Shown: in pieces, positions 28,999 to 42,628 of the stretch
How the letters are laid out: each line of letters begins with the position of its first letter
How positions within the stretch are numbered: position 1 is the stretch's first letter
Assembly: GCF_028858725.1 (NCBI RefSeq)
Contig: NC_084767.1
Span: 20,599,895 to 20,663,894, forward strand
Direction of reading: 5' to 3'
DNA from: Colius striatus
Taxonomy: Eukaryota > Chordata > Aves > Coliiformes > Coliidae
DNA length: 64,000 nt
Program-made: the position numbers and the translations under genes
The notes under the pieces: model-generated
Told to the model about the DNA's origin: nothing
Database searches by the model: none
What the model saw: only the letters and a program-made list of their open reading frames with translations

Positions 28999-31900
28999 AA
29001 TGCTTCAGTTACTTGCTAATACCTTGACTGTGCCCTGCCATCCATACCTCCTTTTTCCAGGTCCTTGAAAAAACAGTAATTTTAGGAATGAACTCATTAA
29101 AAACTATTATTTCACTCTGTCTCTCTTACCTGCAAAGGCGATCGCAGAAGATATTTCTTTTTGTTCATATTGAGCCTCCACCACAAGCCTATGCATATCT
29201 CAAATTATTCTGGCATAGCCATGACCTGTGTTAAGATCTGAAATTCTTTTTAGTGATCAAAACCTTCACTAAGAAATATAAAACTACACTCTATGGAGGA
29301 AATCTTAATGTTTAGCCATCTAGAAGATTTATTTAACATCTCATATGTATTTTTTATACAACTGTAAAATAGATAGATGTCAGTAAACATTCTCTTCAAG
29401 CATCCACTTTTACAGACCCAAAGGAAAACAGATTGTTCTTTTGGCAGTCTCTGTCCTTCAGGAGATACAAAGTGCATATTTTTTTTTTTATTTCTACATA
29501 GGCAGATGTGTTTTTAAAAACATGTAGCTTCAGCAGCCACTAACTCTGCTTCCTTGGCATTTCTCAATGGTTAATTTCTCTCCAACATGAGCACGACAAA
29601 ACCTTCTCCTAGGATTTTTCAGAGGTCTATGTGTCCATGGGAGGTAGAAATGTATTTCTGATGAACAAGAAAGTGCACTCACCCACCATGAGCGCAAAAG
29701 AGGATTAGACATCCATGTACCTTTGCATATGATATCTCTTTTTAGACAGGAAATCTTTTTTGTCACTTTTGGAAGCAATAGTTTAGATTTGGGCAATGGC
29801 ATAGCTACAGTAAACAAAGAGACAAGTCATGCTAAGCATAGATTAGGCTAGAATTAGGAACACAAAACGTTGACCAAAAGACAAGCCTGTATTTAGGCAT
29901 TAAAAAGCCACATGGAAGTCCACTGTCATAAGAATATTCACTCACATGCTGTAGGAAGAGTATATTTTGTCACATCACTGAAAGTAATGAAAAACATTAG
30001 GCTTGTATTTTTGTTTCCAAATATAACAGCACCATGCTTTATTTTCTTGGTCGTTATTTACTTTTGTCCCCTCAAAGACCTCAGTATCATCAGAAAAGAA
30101 AATATAATTATCTGCATAACACACCAAGATCTTCAGAGTCCTGTAAGTTCACAATATGACCCTATTAACCAGAGGGCTGCATTTGTATCTAAAATTGTAC
30201 TGAGTTTATCAAGTCTGAAGGCATGAAATTCTAGGCCAGAACATGCTTAATAGTGCAAGACAAATCCCCTCTGTGTAACTGCTAAACCTCTTCCCTTGTC
30301 AGCATTAAAAAAAATTAGAAAGTCCTGCAGGATGGGAGGAGGGAAGAAAAAGGGTCAATTCTAAGTAGATTTAAATAAAGTCTCAAAATCTAGAGCTGGT
30401 TTAAATTTTTTTTTAAATGTAATTTATGCAGTGTGAAAAATCATGAAAATAAGGCTTTCCCTGCTTAACGGGAAAGAAAACCAAACTTTGATATTTTTCC
30501 TTTGGAAATATTGAGAGTATCTTACTAAATTGTGAAAAATTGTGAAATCCATGAATCATTGTTGAGAATACTATTTTGATTTATAAACTTTCACACTTAA
30601 AAATGAAACAGCTGTGTCAAAACCAAGCAGCTCCATCAAACTGAGCACTAATTCAACAGTGTTGAAAACTGTAGCAAAAGAGTTGTTTCAGTTCACGACA
30701 TCTGTGAGTGTTGCAATTTATTTACCAAATTTATTTACCAAATCTGCCATCAACTAGTTGTTTGATAGAACAGCTTCTACAGTATAAAGAAAAAAAATCT
30801 TTCTAGATCTTTTCCCACTCTTTCCCAACCTCCACTCTTAAGATCTACAGAGCTGAAAGAAGGATGTGCTTCCTTCACGGATAAGAAAAGCAGACTGAAG
30901 AAGCTGCAAACCCTTGTCAGGTTGAATTCTAATGTGCCGTATCACCAAACGCACGCTTCATAGCCAAATGAGGTTGATACAAGCACAGCATCTCGTATCT
31001 TCTGAGTTTCAAGGGGTCAACCAATCACCTCCAACAGAGCAGACGAATATGCTTTCCATTCTCTGACTGAATCCTCCAAAATCTGCAAAGTCTCAGGAAG
31101 AAGTTTCTGGGGATAACATAACACCTAAAATATTAGGGAGGGATTACCAGGAATTCATGAAGTGTCTCATTTGTGTAATCATCTCTGTTCTACTAAAGAG
31201 GAACTTGTCACATGGGCAAGTAATTTTACCATCACTGAACAAATGCCTTATATCTGAAATTGCCAGTAAAAGAAAGCAGCTTTTCTTCTTCTTGCCTATA
31301 GGAAAGGTCTCACCTCAGCAGATCTTGCTCTAAGGGTCATCTTTCTAACTCACTTATACTTTATTTTTCTGCTTTCAGAGTGAAAGAGCAGACAGGTACA
31401 CACTCCTCCCAAAGCCCTGCTATCAGACACTTGGCTCTGCTTGATGAGAGGGTGATACTGGTTCAGATGTGAAATGGATTTAGCTATGTGAACAAAGAGA
31501 CACTCCAATCTAAACTTGTTTTCTTCAGTGTCCTATGCCAGCATTTCAACTCTTGACAAGATAAAAATCAACTCCCTAATTTGGAACTCCACTGACCCAA
31601 GTCTCCACCACAAAAAGGTGCTGTCATTCAGGTTAGGTAACCCAAACATCATTCTTTTTCTGACTTAAGACAGTTGATCCAAGCACTCTGGCTCTAGATC
31701 TCACTGCTGACACTAGAACCAGAACTTCAGAACACGGCAAGTGAAAACCCCAGTTCAACCTGTTATGCCTTTCAATTAGGGAAGTTTGATGACAGTTCAG
31801 GGATACAAATTGATATCCACCCCTATGACAGACAAAAAAACAACTTCTGCAAGCTTTAATCAAACAAAACTCTGTGGTTCGTAGTAGCTCTTCCCTGGAT

Positions 31901-34900
31901 TTGCAGGTTCTTAATGCAAATTAAGAAAAGTAATGTAAATACCACTGTGAAGGTTTTTCTTCCTCAGCAAATCCCCGTGGCCTTTGTTTACTTCACTGTC
32001 TCTGCCAACAATCTGCAGCAATTTCGACAGATCCACAAAATAGTGAAACTTTCTCCAAACTAGAGTAGTTCCAGTGCTTACCTGCTGGAAGTCTCATCCC
32101 AGTAGTTTGATTGGATCTATACTTGTTCATTGACCTGGTCTTAAGCAATATTTTACAAAAAAAATATTTCCATGTAACACACTTCCCCTCACTGCAACAA
32201 TTCTGTTAGCTACAAGGGGAACACTGGCCACACACAATTCCCTATCTCTTCAAAGTCTATCTTATTTTACTAGTGGGATTTTAAAAGATCCAAATTTAAG
32301 TCTTTCCTTTGGCTTTTATTTACCAGGTTTCACCTATGCTTTATGTTGCTTCAGAATAAAATTCAAGCCCTTTTTCTTGCAGTCCATGCTCTGTGTGTCA
32401 CATGACAGAACAGAATACATTATTAAATACATTAAAACTGTTATTAAATGCAGGATTAATATTATTTCAGTATGGCATCATAATTCAGCACCCCAAGGTC
32501 AACTCAAAAACTCATCTCAGACTTCCTCTAAATATTTGTAGTTTTTACACAATTATGTTCTGTATTTTAAAGCCAGAACAAGCAAATTCCGCATGCCAGT
32601 AGTTTACATGTGTTTTACTCCACCAAATAGTGATAAACAGATCTTCAGAACAAATCCTAACCATCTCCTGCTTTTGATTGTACAAAAGCCATAGCATTGA
32701 AGTTCAATTCTTAATTGATTCCAAAATAATTTGCAAGCATATTAAAATACATGCAGAACTGAACTCATACTATCCCTCGGATTTGGGGCTCTGCACAAGG
32801 AATACAAGATGAATCTGGAGCTGATAGGCTGCTCATGCTAAAATTACCATTGGTCCTTGCTTTAAAACATGAACCAAAAAACTCTATCCAAGTTGCTGGC
32901 AGCTCCATGGAAACAGTCAAAAGGGGACAGAAGCATTATTGTTATGTGCAGCAAGGCTAAGGAGATTTGTTAAACCAATATTCGAGTATTCTGTGGTTAA
33001 AATACCATCTGTCTCTTTTTCATATCACTATTTCCCTAGAAGATGCCATAACATGACACACACTGAGAACACTACCAGTGAAAACATGAAAACGTGCCCA
33101 ATCCTGAAAGGAAACAAACTTCCAAAATCAATATTTTTCAGAATGAGATGTACATGTACACACTGTTTAACAATGGCAGGACTGTCAGGAAAAAATATAA
33201 AGTCTACTGACATGCCCAGCTCGTTGCAAGATGGGAGTCTAAGAAAGTGTGTCAATGGTTTTGTACTTTGAGCATTAAGGCTCATTCTTTGTTTATTAAA
33301 AAGATGTTTTTGTAAATGTGTTTTTATCCAAGTAGGGTCACACTCAAATCACTGCCAGAGACAACATGTACAGCCTGAAAGAGAAACATTGCAGTTCTCA
33401 GAGTTCATAGTAGCAGGTTCTCCTTTGATTTTGATTTGAATAAGCCAGCAAAACCATATTTTATTTAATTGAAATGCATATAAACAAGAAAACAATAAAC
33501 AGTGAGGCAAAGTTCATATCCCATATCTTTCTCCTGGAAGTCCTTCCTTCTCTTTATAAGGCCATAACCTTGACTATTTATTGTTTTATTGATATCAGAG
33601 GAGGTTTTTTTAACACTCAGTGCTAAAGATGCAGATATTTAAGTTATTTTTCTATTTAAAATAAGCAAGTAAACTTTTGAAAGTTTTTGTCATTTTTAGC
33701 TCAGCTCTTGCTATAGACAGTAATGGTAGATATTGATGTCAGAATAAATAAGAAAAATCTGTGTTCTGATCTCTACTTTTAATAACATAGATCTCTGCAG
33801 TGAATTTTTTTCTTTTCTAGACATCTTATTTTCAACCGGATTACTACCTTCTTGCAGTTTCTTACCAGCTGGCAGTTCCATGTAACTTCAAAACATTTTT
33901 TTCTCCCACCATATCACTATCAATGCCTTGCAGAACTGCATGTACACATTGCTCTAATTTCCCATATCCTGCATTCTTCTTGCCCTTTCTTTCCATTTTC
34001 TGGGAAAAAAAAAATGTGACCATTTGAATCATTGGGGTGGTTCAGCAAAAACTAAGCCAACATGAATTACACTTTGTCTCTTTACATCAGCTTTTCAGCA
34101 AAAATTTAAACATGTATGTGAATATCCCATTAGCCATTTCTATCCATCTTTTTGAGTAAAAGTACCCTAAAAAACATCCCCTAGTGCCTGAGAACTCTTT
34201 AATGATGGTCCAAAATGGGAGTTTCACCAGATAACATTAGAAATCTTCCATTCCATCAATGACATTGATCAGCAGAGGTGCAAATAACTGCCTTTCCCTG
34301 ACCTCTCAACAAAACAAATCAAATGAAAGCATACCATATAACACCACACATGCTGAATAAGTAGCTCTGCTCATAATGGGAAGAAAAGGACAACAAATGA
34401 ACAACAATGATAATGTGAAACTCATGTTGAATGTAGAATTTAGCCTTAAAGTTCACTATTTAAAAACTGTTCCTGAAATTTACAGGACAATTTTCAGCTG
34501 AACTGTGCTGCTTTCAAAATGGAAGCATGAGCTAGTATCGATCAGGGGAGCAGCATTTTTTCTGCCATGTAAGCAGGTGATGGGTTGGATTCTCAAAGGT
34601 GTAAGCATGAAACAATGCCCATTAAAACCAGCTGAGATGGTGGTTCATATATGACATGGCAAAGAATAGGAAAATGAAACAGTTTCACTTATAAGACATT
34701 CAGCATACTGTCTTGAATGCACAGATTTCCATTAAGCCTGCATCTGAAACCAGAAAAATATCTTATGTTAATTTCAGAGAGATTTTAACAGGCATTAAGC
34801 TAATGTATATAATTCCAAATTTATTTCCAATGCTTATATCTTCACTGAATTCGCTAACACAGGCTACCACACATTACCGACACTGACTGCATATTCCAAG

Positions 34901-36507
34901 AAAACAGCAACATGTAGGCCAAGCTGTGACCTACTAAAATGTGTGACGCAATTCAAAAGGGATCTGCTAACACAGAATCTCACAAACACAGTCTGCATAC
35001 CACTAGGTCAGTAATGCTTACTGCTGGATGTGAATGGATGTTTAAAACCTATCAGCTGTGTCTCTGAAACAGTAGCTGGATACAGTCTAGAACTTACAAG
35101 TTCACTCTTGAAAGCACTTACAAATTAATTAATGCAACATTTTGCTTAGTTACAAGCTACCAAACAGTAATCAAGAATTCATCTTTCAGCTGTAAACTAC
35201 TCAATATTCTTCAAGTACAACAGACCCCATATAGTCTCTGTTTGTCTAAGACTGTAACATTCAATTTCCCAGAGAGGGGAAAAGAGAAGGGAATATTACC
35301 AAAGGTTGTGTTAAATTAGAGCAGATTCTCCTAGCTGATTCTCCAAAAAAGACTGCATCTCGTTTTGTTCCTCATCAATGCACAGAGGCAGAACAGAGCA
35401 GCTTGCAGGACTTTACACATTAAGTACAAATAAACATGGCATTTAAAACCCCGAAGGACTTATCTACAAATAACAGAACAAAAATAACATTCACTTTCAT
35501 GAAAATGGAAGAGAATATATATCAATACAAATCTCTTCAAAATTAATCACTAAAATATTTGTACAGCAAGCCTCCCTCAAACACATGCAATACAGTACAG
35601 AATTGTTTCTAATTAATTTTTATCACTCATAACATTAAGAGTTCTAAGGATTTTGTATACATCATAGAAATGTATACAAAAACCCCAAACCACCAAACAT
35701 TTCACATCCAGGGCAAAAAAAAAAAAAAAAAAGATATTCAGAAGCCCCAACTCCACCATTTCTCCCAACTTTATTTGCTCACTCATTATTGACTACCATA
35801 AAACTCCTGAGATCTCCATGCAATTTTCAACAGCTGTTTCTTCAGTTTGAATTTTGCATGTTACTTAGATCTTTTGTTTACAGCCCATACAACTGAAGGT
35901 TTAACAAGCCTTTCCCCTAAGCATTTTTAAATATTATATTAAATATAAAAGAATATTATAATAAACAATTTCAACAAATTTTTTAAAATAGCTTGACAAA
36001 TGGGAGTACAGGTTAACACCTGGTTAACAGTAACCGTGAGTTGGTATCTCCTAGGTGGAGACAGTAGGAAGGTATGAAGTGAAAAAGGGAAACTACAAGC
36101 ATTTTAGCACCAGCTGTTCTCAGTTAATTCAAACAATTCACCTTGTTATTTTTTATGAGATAATCTGAGATAATGTTATACTTTGCACTATAATATTTAA
36201 CAAAAAAAGATCTGGCATACCATGGCAGCTCTCCTACCTAAACAATTTTCTCAGGTACATCGGTTTGCTTTATCATTCATCACAGAGTTACACTTCACCC
36301 AAAGTTAGGAATGCAGTTGCGGTCTGGTTCACCTTCATTTGTATTACTTATCTGTTGTGTGTTTGTTAAACTTCACTAAGAAGATTTTGTTATGCAGCTG
36401 TGTACTAAAATGTTTGTTCACCTGCCTCTTGTTTAACTGTGCTACATGGATGTTCACTTATACCAGCTCACTTTACGTCTCTTGACAACAGCTGATTCAG
36501 ACTATTT
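28999..36507 (-). other. JAKMIP2 intron 1: 7.5-kb AT-rich block without recognised repeats
   Basis: In this stretch I could not recognise any CR1, LTR, RNA gene or exon, in contrast to an insertion every 1-3 kb elsewhere. There is a run of about 18 A at 35,717 and AT-rich sequence at 35,920-36,000. Short open frames (for example 32,939-33,271) have no recognisable similarity. The block could be old decayed repeats, or sequence where insertions are selected against. Confidence 0.5.
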
Positions 36508-36580
36508 CATGTAGGTGGACCTGCTTAAGCAGGGCAGTTAGACTAGATAATCTCTAGAGGTCCCTTCCATTCTGTGATTT
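36508..36580 (+). mobile_element. CR1 LINE extreme 3' end
   Basis: Only the last 70 bases remain: TGTAGGTGGACCTGCTTAAGCAGGGC...TAGACTAGATAATCTCTAGAGGTCCCTTCC and a short ATTCTGTGATT tail. It is a heavily 5'-truncated insertion. Confidence 0.85.
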
Positions 36581-38590
36581 AACACAGAGAACTGGCTGTG
36601 ATGTCCAGTGTAATCTTCCAGATAAAATACAGCTCCTAAAGTTTCAAGGATAGGTGACAGTTTCTCAGCTACCCGCCAGTGATCCAAATGCATGACAAGC
36701 AAATCATACAGCACCATAAATTTTAGTGAGATGAACTGAAAGCCTGCATTCCTGAAAGTGCTTGCATGTTATTATTTCTCCTTTAGAGCTCATTGGATGT
36801 TGCAGACTGTGATCCACACTGGTTTTCTGTCTCTACAAAAAGCCTATATTTATGTTTATTCAACTTGACAACATTCAGTGTGACTAGGCCATAGAGTTTT
36901 GTCATAACTTTTCTAACATGCTGTTGAATTTTCTATTTAAGGACTCATCTCCTGGAGCAAGATTTCTATTCCTCATATTTTAAAGGAGAAATTAAATTAG
37001 ACCCTAAAAATACAGAAACTAGAAGCACTACAAAAATTACATTTTTCTACCCTCAGCGATTCTGGACATTGAGAGCTGATGATATAGAGAATTGCACAGA
37101 TGCTTTGCACAGATGTAGATCACTAAGAGAAGGTAGCAGAGAATCTATCACTGAAGATAGGAAGATACAATTTTTTATAATCTAGTTAAGACCAGATTTT
37201 CAAGTAATACAGATTTATAGAGGAACTTTGAAGAAGTTACCTGCTGGGAATCTGAGCAGGCTATTGATTTAAAAACACAGAATGCAAATACAATATTGTA
37301 AACTGAAGGGAAAAAAATGGAGTTTAAAACAAAAATATGTGGTTTGAAGTCTTGTAACCCAAATATTGTGTTGCCATGCACAAAGAATAAAGAGAATTCT
37401 GATAGAACCCAGAAGATACAAAGAATGGCTGGCTAGAAAGTGATCAAAAATTCAGGCATCTGGTAAAGACTATTTTGCTGGCTCATAACTTCACAAAGCA
37501 AATCAAAATCACAAAACCACAATGAGAAATGACCATGACTCAGTACTGAAAGACAAGTTGTGAGCATCTTCAAACTCTTACAGTTTCGTCAAAAAGAAAA
37601 GAGGAAAAAAAGAAAATTTATAATTAATAAATGACTTGGATTCCACTCAAGTTACACTTGAGCTACCATAGAATCATAGAATGGCAGGAGTTGGAGGGGG
37701 TTGCGCTACGCTGGCCTTATGGCAGTAGACTCCATCACCATACTTATAGGCTGTTTTTATATACTTTAAAACCACAATATCAACTGTTTATCAAATGGAT
37801 GAATAGAAATTAAAATTTTAAATTATTCTGGGTATAATTTTGCCACTTACATTTCACAGCATTTTCCTGACTTGAATACCCTGAGGTCCCTTATCCTTTG
37901 TAATAACAGAGAAATTATGCAGCATATTTTCTTTTCCAGCTACATTAAGGTTTTGATAATAAAAGCTCTACCAGAACCCAGCATACACTTACACACTACA
38001 ATACCCAATATCCTCCTTAACACACAAATATGTTTTAGCTGTACCTTATGTTCGATTCCTAATAAGTAGAATACAAAAGTTCTTATTCACAAGATTATTT
38101 TGCCCGGCCTCTGGAAGCAGAGAGATTATCAGAAGTCACTGAAAGGTGACAGGAACAAGGTTATCGGAAGGGAGAATTTGCAATATCACAGAGCCCAAAG
38201 TCAGGTTTGGGGTGGACACTGTGGAAATACCTGGGTTAAATTCATCTCCCAGGCCACGTTTCTTTACTTTAAACACTAACAGAACAGTCAGCCCAAGATC
38301 AGCAAGTTAGAAGAGCTGCAGCATCTGTCACTGGCAGCTTGGTCCTTTCAGGTAGGAGCTCTGCTGACAACTAGAGAATCCCAGCAGTCCACCACATTGC
38401 CACAGTTTTGGGAAAGGGACAAGGCCAAAGGAGCAATGACATCAACAGCTCCCGGCAGCCACCTCCACCAGGCAACTTCTACGGAAATCCAAACAGAAAC
38501 TTTCCAGCCTTTCCTCCCTGAGGCTCCTCCTCAGGATTTTGCTCACTCTGGAAGAAAGGGTGGAACTGGCTGCAACCTCATTAACTTGAT
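36581..38590 (-). other. JAKMIP2 intron 1 sequence with a CR1 scrap at 37,667-37,700
   Basis: Mostly unique. At 37,667-37,700 a minus-strand CR1 tail (CCATAGAATCATAGAATGGC followed by AGGAGTTGGAGG) is all that remains of another insertion. The rest shows no recognised feature. Confidence 0.55.
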
Positions 38591-39064
38591 TAGAATCACA
38601 GAATATCTCAAATTGGAAGGAACCCTTAAAGAGCATCCGGTCCAACTCCCTCCTCCTCGCAGGACCAGATATCACTAAACTGTATGACTAAGAGTGTCAT
38701 CCAGACACTCCTTTAACTCTGACAGGCATGATGCCATAACCACTTCCCTGGGGAGCCTGTTCCAGTGACCAATCTCTGAAAAAAACCTTTTCCTTCTGTC
38801 CATTCTCAACTTTCCCCAATGCAGGTGTGTCCTATGGCTGGTCACCAGAGAGAAGAGATGAGCACCTCCTCCTCTGCTGCTGGTCTTGAGGAAGTTGTAG
38901 ACTGCAATGAGGTCACCCTTCAGCCTTCACATCTCTAAGATGATCAAAGCAAGTGACTTCATCTGTTCCTCTTAAGTCTTGTCCTCAAGACCTTTCACCA
39001 TCTTGATCATCCTCCTCTGGACACACTCTAATAGTCTGATGTCCTTGTATTGAGGCATCCATGG
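38591..39064 (-). mobile_element. CR1 LINE 3' fragment, older subfamily
   Basis: Reversed tail AGAATCACAGAATATCTCAAATTGGAAGGAACCC, then CCGGTCCAACTCC, GGGGAGCCTGTTCCAGTGACC, GTAGACTGCAATGAGGTCACCC and CACCATCTTGATCATCCTCCTCTGGACACACTC. No long frame is intact. The order and orientation are clear. Confidence 0.88.
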
Positions 39065-40004
39065 TATTAGCTAGCCACTCTCATTTCACCAATATCATCA
39101 TAATTCCCAAGTAACCACTTAAAATCACCAGATATCTACCACACTCAAGCACCAATCTGAATGTAGTTAAACCTGGCCAGGTGCCAGCAAAGCTAGCATT
39201 TATAGCATGGCAGGCCTAGATTTGAAGTTCGTATGTAGAGCAGCAGGCCAGATCAATAGAAACAAAACCTGAGTCAGAGTAGAAGCAATAAACCTCACAT
39301 TATTGCCTGAAAAGAGACAAAACATTATCCTAATGGGCCACCCAGACTACTAGACCAGGCATGATACGTGCACCAAGGCAGAACTTGATCAAGCAAATAA
39401 GAGACACTGAGAATGGGACTCCATCATGTCTCCTAACAGTGATGCATAAGACACTATCAGAATGTAAATGTTTTTAAAAATATCTCTCATGCATTTTTTT
39501 TTCTTACAAGACTTCAAATGAAATTGTAAATATATATATTTAGGCTAGGAACACGGAGATATGTAAGGTCCACTCAGCATCTTTTAAAAATTTGCATTCA
39601 CAGCAAAAAAACCAGAAACAGACAAATGAGTATTTGGTGCCATAAGACAGCTCAAACACACGATCTAGATCTGTCCTAAGTAGCCATAATGAAACTGAGG
39701 GACTGCTGTCCCAGCAATTTAAGAATAAACTGCACATCGGCACAAACGATGCGTTTCATCAGTTAATGGCTGTGTGGGAAAAAAAGGCATGTGTTGCACA
39801 TACAAAGAGATAAATCTGTGTTTGCAAGAGAGAATCTCTGCACACACATCCACAAATACACCAACCCTGACACTCCAAGATGCATACGGGTGCGTTTCTA
39901 AAACAAGAAGCTCGGTAAGAAACCTTGTACAGTATTGTGGATATCATGGAACAGGCAAAGTAAAAATAAACCAGGGGAGTGCCTTTACAGCTGCTCTCCG
40001 CTCA
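39065..40004 (-). other. JAKMIP2 intron 1, right end next to the CpG island
   Basis: Unique AT-rich sequence (a short TATATATA at about 39,530) giving way to the CpG island. No feature is assigned. Confidence 0.45.
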
Positions 40005-41010
40005 GCTGCGCTGATACCCACCCCAGATGCCATCTCACCGAGGCCCGGCCCAGGCTCTGCCGGCTGCAGCCTCCGCGCATCACGTTCAGCCCTGGAAAAA
40101 ATCCCTCTCTTTGTAGCCAGCAATCACACCCCGTACACCGCACCCAGCACGGAGAAAGCAAGACAATGAGCTACCTGGAACACAATGGTGCGGACCGGAG
40201 CGAGGCTGAGCTGGCTCCCGGCACGGTGCTGCAGGCTGCGCGTCCTGCCACACCTCTCCTCCCATCGACTCTCCATCACCAGCTCCAGCTCGCCTCGCCT
40301 CGTTTCCCCTCCCCTCCTCTCCGTAACCCCCACCTCATGCTCATCTCCATCGCTTCCTCTGCCCCGCCACCGCCTCAAGCCCTTGCCGCCGCCGCCCTCG
40401 CCCCGGTCCCCCGATAGCCAGCCCAAGTCATTGTTCCGCCGCCGCGAGGACCAGGTGACCCTCCCGGCGGCGGCCGCCGCCGCCGCTCACCGTGCCGCGG
40501 CCAGGAGAGGATGCCGAGCGGCGAGGGACGAGCGCGGCGCATCCATCTTCCCGCCGCCACCGCGGCTCGAGCGCCCAGCACCGGCCCCGCCGGCCTCCCG
40601 CGCGCCGACACGAAGGACGGGCGCCCGCCCCGCCGCCTCCCCGCGGCAGAGGCCTGCGCTGCCGGGCCGGGGTCTGCGGCAGGCCCCGCCCCGCCCCGCG
40701 CCGCAGCGCCGCGCGCCCGGCCGCCATGGCAACGCCGCGGCGGTGGCGGGGGAGCCGCAGGGCGAGGCCACCGGCGGAGACGGTGGCGGGGCCCCCGCAG
40801 CTCCCGGAGGCGCCCAGCGGACGCTGCTGGGGCGGGGGACGCGGCCGCGGGTCTGTGAGGGCACCGTGAGACCCGCTCGGAGTGGGCCAGGAGATGCTGA
40901 CTGGTCGCTACGGTCGAAGGGCCGTAGCCCTCTGACTAGGGCCTGGGCGACGAGAGGCGCCCGCAATCCACGGGGCCACGGCGCTTGGGAGATCTCGCTT
41001 AGAAAACTTG
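40005..41010. other. CpG island (JAKMIP2 5' region)
   Basis: The block holds many CpG dinucleotides, NotI- and SacII-like sites, and (GCC)n/(CGG)n tracts. The left edge is gradual (about 40.0 kb) and the right edge fades near 41.0 kb. Long open frames run through it on both strands (for example 40,185-41,105), but they are what a stop-poor GC-rich stretch yields by chance. Their predicted products are Pro/Arg/Ala-rich low-complexity sequence. Confidence 0.85.
40485..41000 (-). promoter_or_regulatory. JAKMIP2: Probable JAKMIP2 promoter and non-coding exon 1 within a CpG island
   Basis: Very GC- and CpG-rich sequence (densest about 40,250-40,880) stands out against an AT-rich background. On the minus strand it holds a near-consensus donor, CACG|GTGAGC, with the last exonic base at 40,491. 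No coding frame links to it, and the next acceptor found in the same direction is the one at 6,765 in front of the JAKMIP2 ATG. A first intron of about 33.7 kb follows. The start site cannot be placed; no convincing TATA box is seen, as expected for this promoter class. A second, weaker donor-like site (TTCCAG|GTAGCT) lies near 40,171. Being a promoter is well supported; assigning it to JAKMIP2 is inference. Confidence 0.65.
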
Positions 41011-42628
41011 AGTGGGCCGGGAACAACAGACAGCCCACACAGATGGAATTGGACCTCAGGCTGAAAAAAATGCCTCTACAAAGGAACAAGTTGACGGATG
41101 CATAAGACTAGTGCTCCCCGAGGCCGTGAGCCTCGATGGAAAGCATCCCATAACGTTCTGAGGAACAAACTCCAGCCCAGACCGAGTTAATCGGAATCAT
41201 TGGTGTATCGGAATAAACTGCAAAAGCAGTGATGCTTCCGCATAGCCCAACCGTCAGTGAGGCAGCTGTGTGAACAAGGACCACAGAAGCCTCTTCAGGA
41301 GCTTCCTCCATTCTTGAAGACTAATAGCGACATCCCTGGAAGAGATCAATAGGCTGACAAGAAGAAACATATCAAGAATTCCAATCTTTGCCCTTTTGGC
41401 ACTTTATAGAGAATTAGACCTGGTCAGGTAAGGTCTTAGTTTTTCTGCAAAAGTACATACATCTTTTTGTGGACAAAATGAAGACAAATGTTGTCTTTTG
41501 TTTGGTTGTGTTTTTCCAAACCACAGAAACATGCAGGGAAAAAAAACAACAAACATTTATAGAAACTAAAAGATAGTGTAATTGAGTAGTGGATTTGCAG
41601 ATTATCTCCCTTCTATAAAGTGGTTTGCAGGTCAGTGGCAAAACGAGAACAAAACTAGTGAAAAAGGCTGAACTTTGAGTCCTCTATTCTGAACACCAAA
41701 TTCCATGAGTCTTCTTTAATATCTAGTTGTTAGGCCTCACTTCAGGTGCCAGTGTTTCAAACTTTTACTACAAAATCTTTCAGAAAAGGAGAAGGAAACA
41801 CAGCACTAGAAGCAGAAGGCTCAGGGTGAAGACTCTGCTACCATATGCCTGACTATTTTGTCCCAGCTTCAGCTTCCTCACCTGTAAAATGGAAGCATTT
41901 GGTTTTTCTCAGAATTATGTAAGAGATAAGTGACTTTTTGGGTTTTTTCCATTTTGTTCAGCAGGATCTGTAACATAATCCCAAGGGATCCACTTAAGCA
42001 TTAGATGCATACGTTATACCCTAAGACTCACCAAAGAGTGCAATAGGTTCCTCTGTTCGACCTCAAGTGAACTCTGTCCCTTACACATCTGAACTTGCCT
42101 CAAAAGGAAATGCAGTTGCCATTTATATGACGAGTTCCAAGAACCCAAAGTAGAAGGTGTTGTAAATGGGCTTTATAGGATTACATTGTTTTCACAAGAA
42201 ATATCCCATGGGCAGTTAACACATTCAGCAACTGAAAAAAGTTTGAATGCCCAAAACAGAGCAAAGTTTGTTTTTTTAAAAGCTGCTGTCTGTACTTGTA
42301 TAGCCTAAATGGTTTCTTTTTCATGTCTTAGTTACTGATTGCATCGCTCTGGAAATGGCCTTCTAGAAATCCCAGTACAGTAGCTGCACAAGATAAAAAG
42401 GTCTGAATTATATCAAAAAGTGTAAAAACAACTGTGAAGAAGCCTAAGGCACACCATGTGGCAGGACTCCTTGGGACTGCAGGCACAAAGAGACGGTTAA
42501 AATTAGCCTAACAGGCTCTGGCAGGGTCAGTTCAGTGTCCTAGGGGATCCTGTGGCTAAGAGTCAGCAAAATAGCTTGTAGACCACTTCTTCTATTTGCA
42601 GGCTCCTTAAGAGGCAAGGCTGTGGTGT
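41011..42628. other. Intergenic sequence upstream of JAKMIP2
   Basis: Unique sequence between the JAKMIP2 CpG island and a CR1. It may hold upstream regulatory DNA, but no specific site is recognised. Confidence 0.45.

Noticed and set aside
40185..41105. 306-codon plus-strand reading frame and several others on both strands in the CpG island
   Set aside because: All frames are open because GC-rich DNA has few stops. The products are Pro/Arg/Ala-rich low complexity with no domain, and they overlap the inferred promoter.
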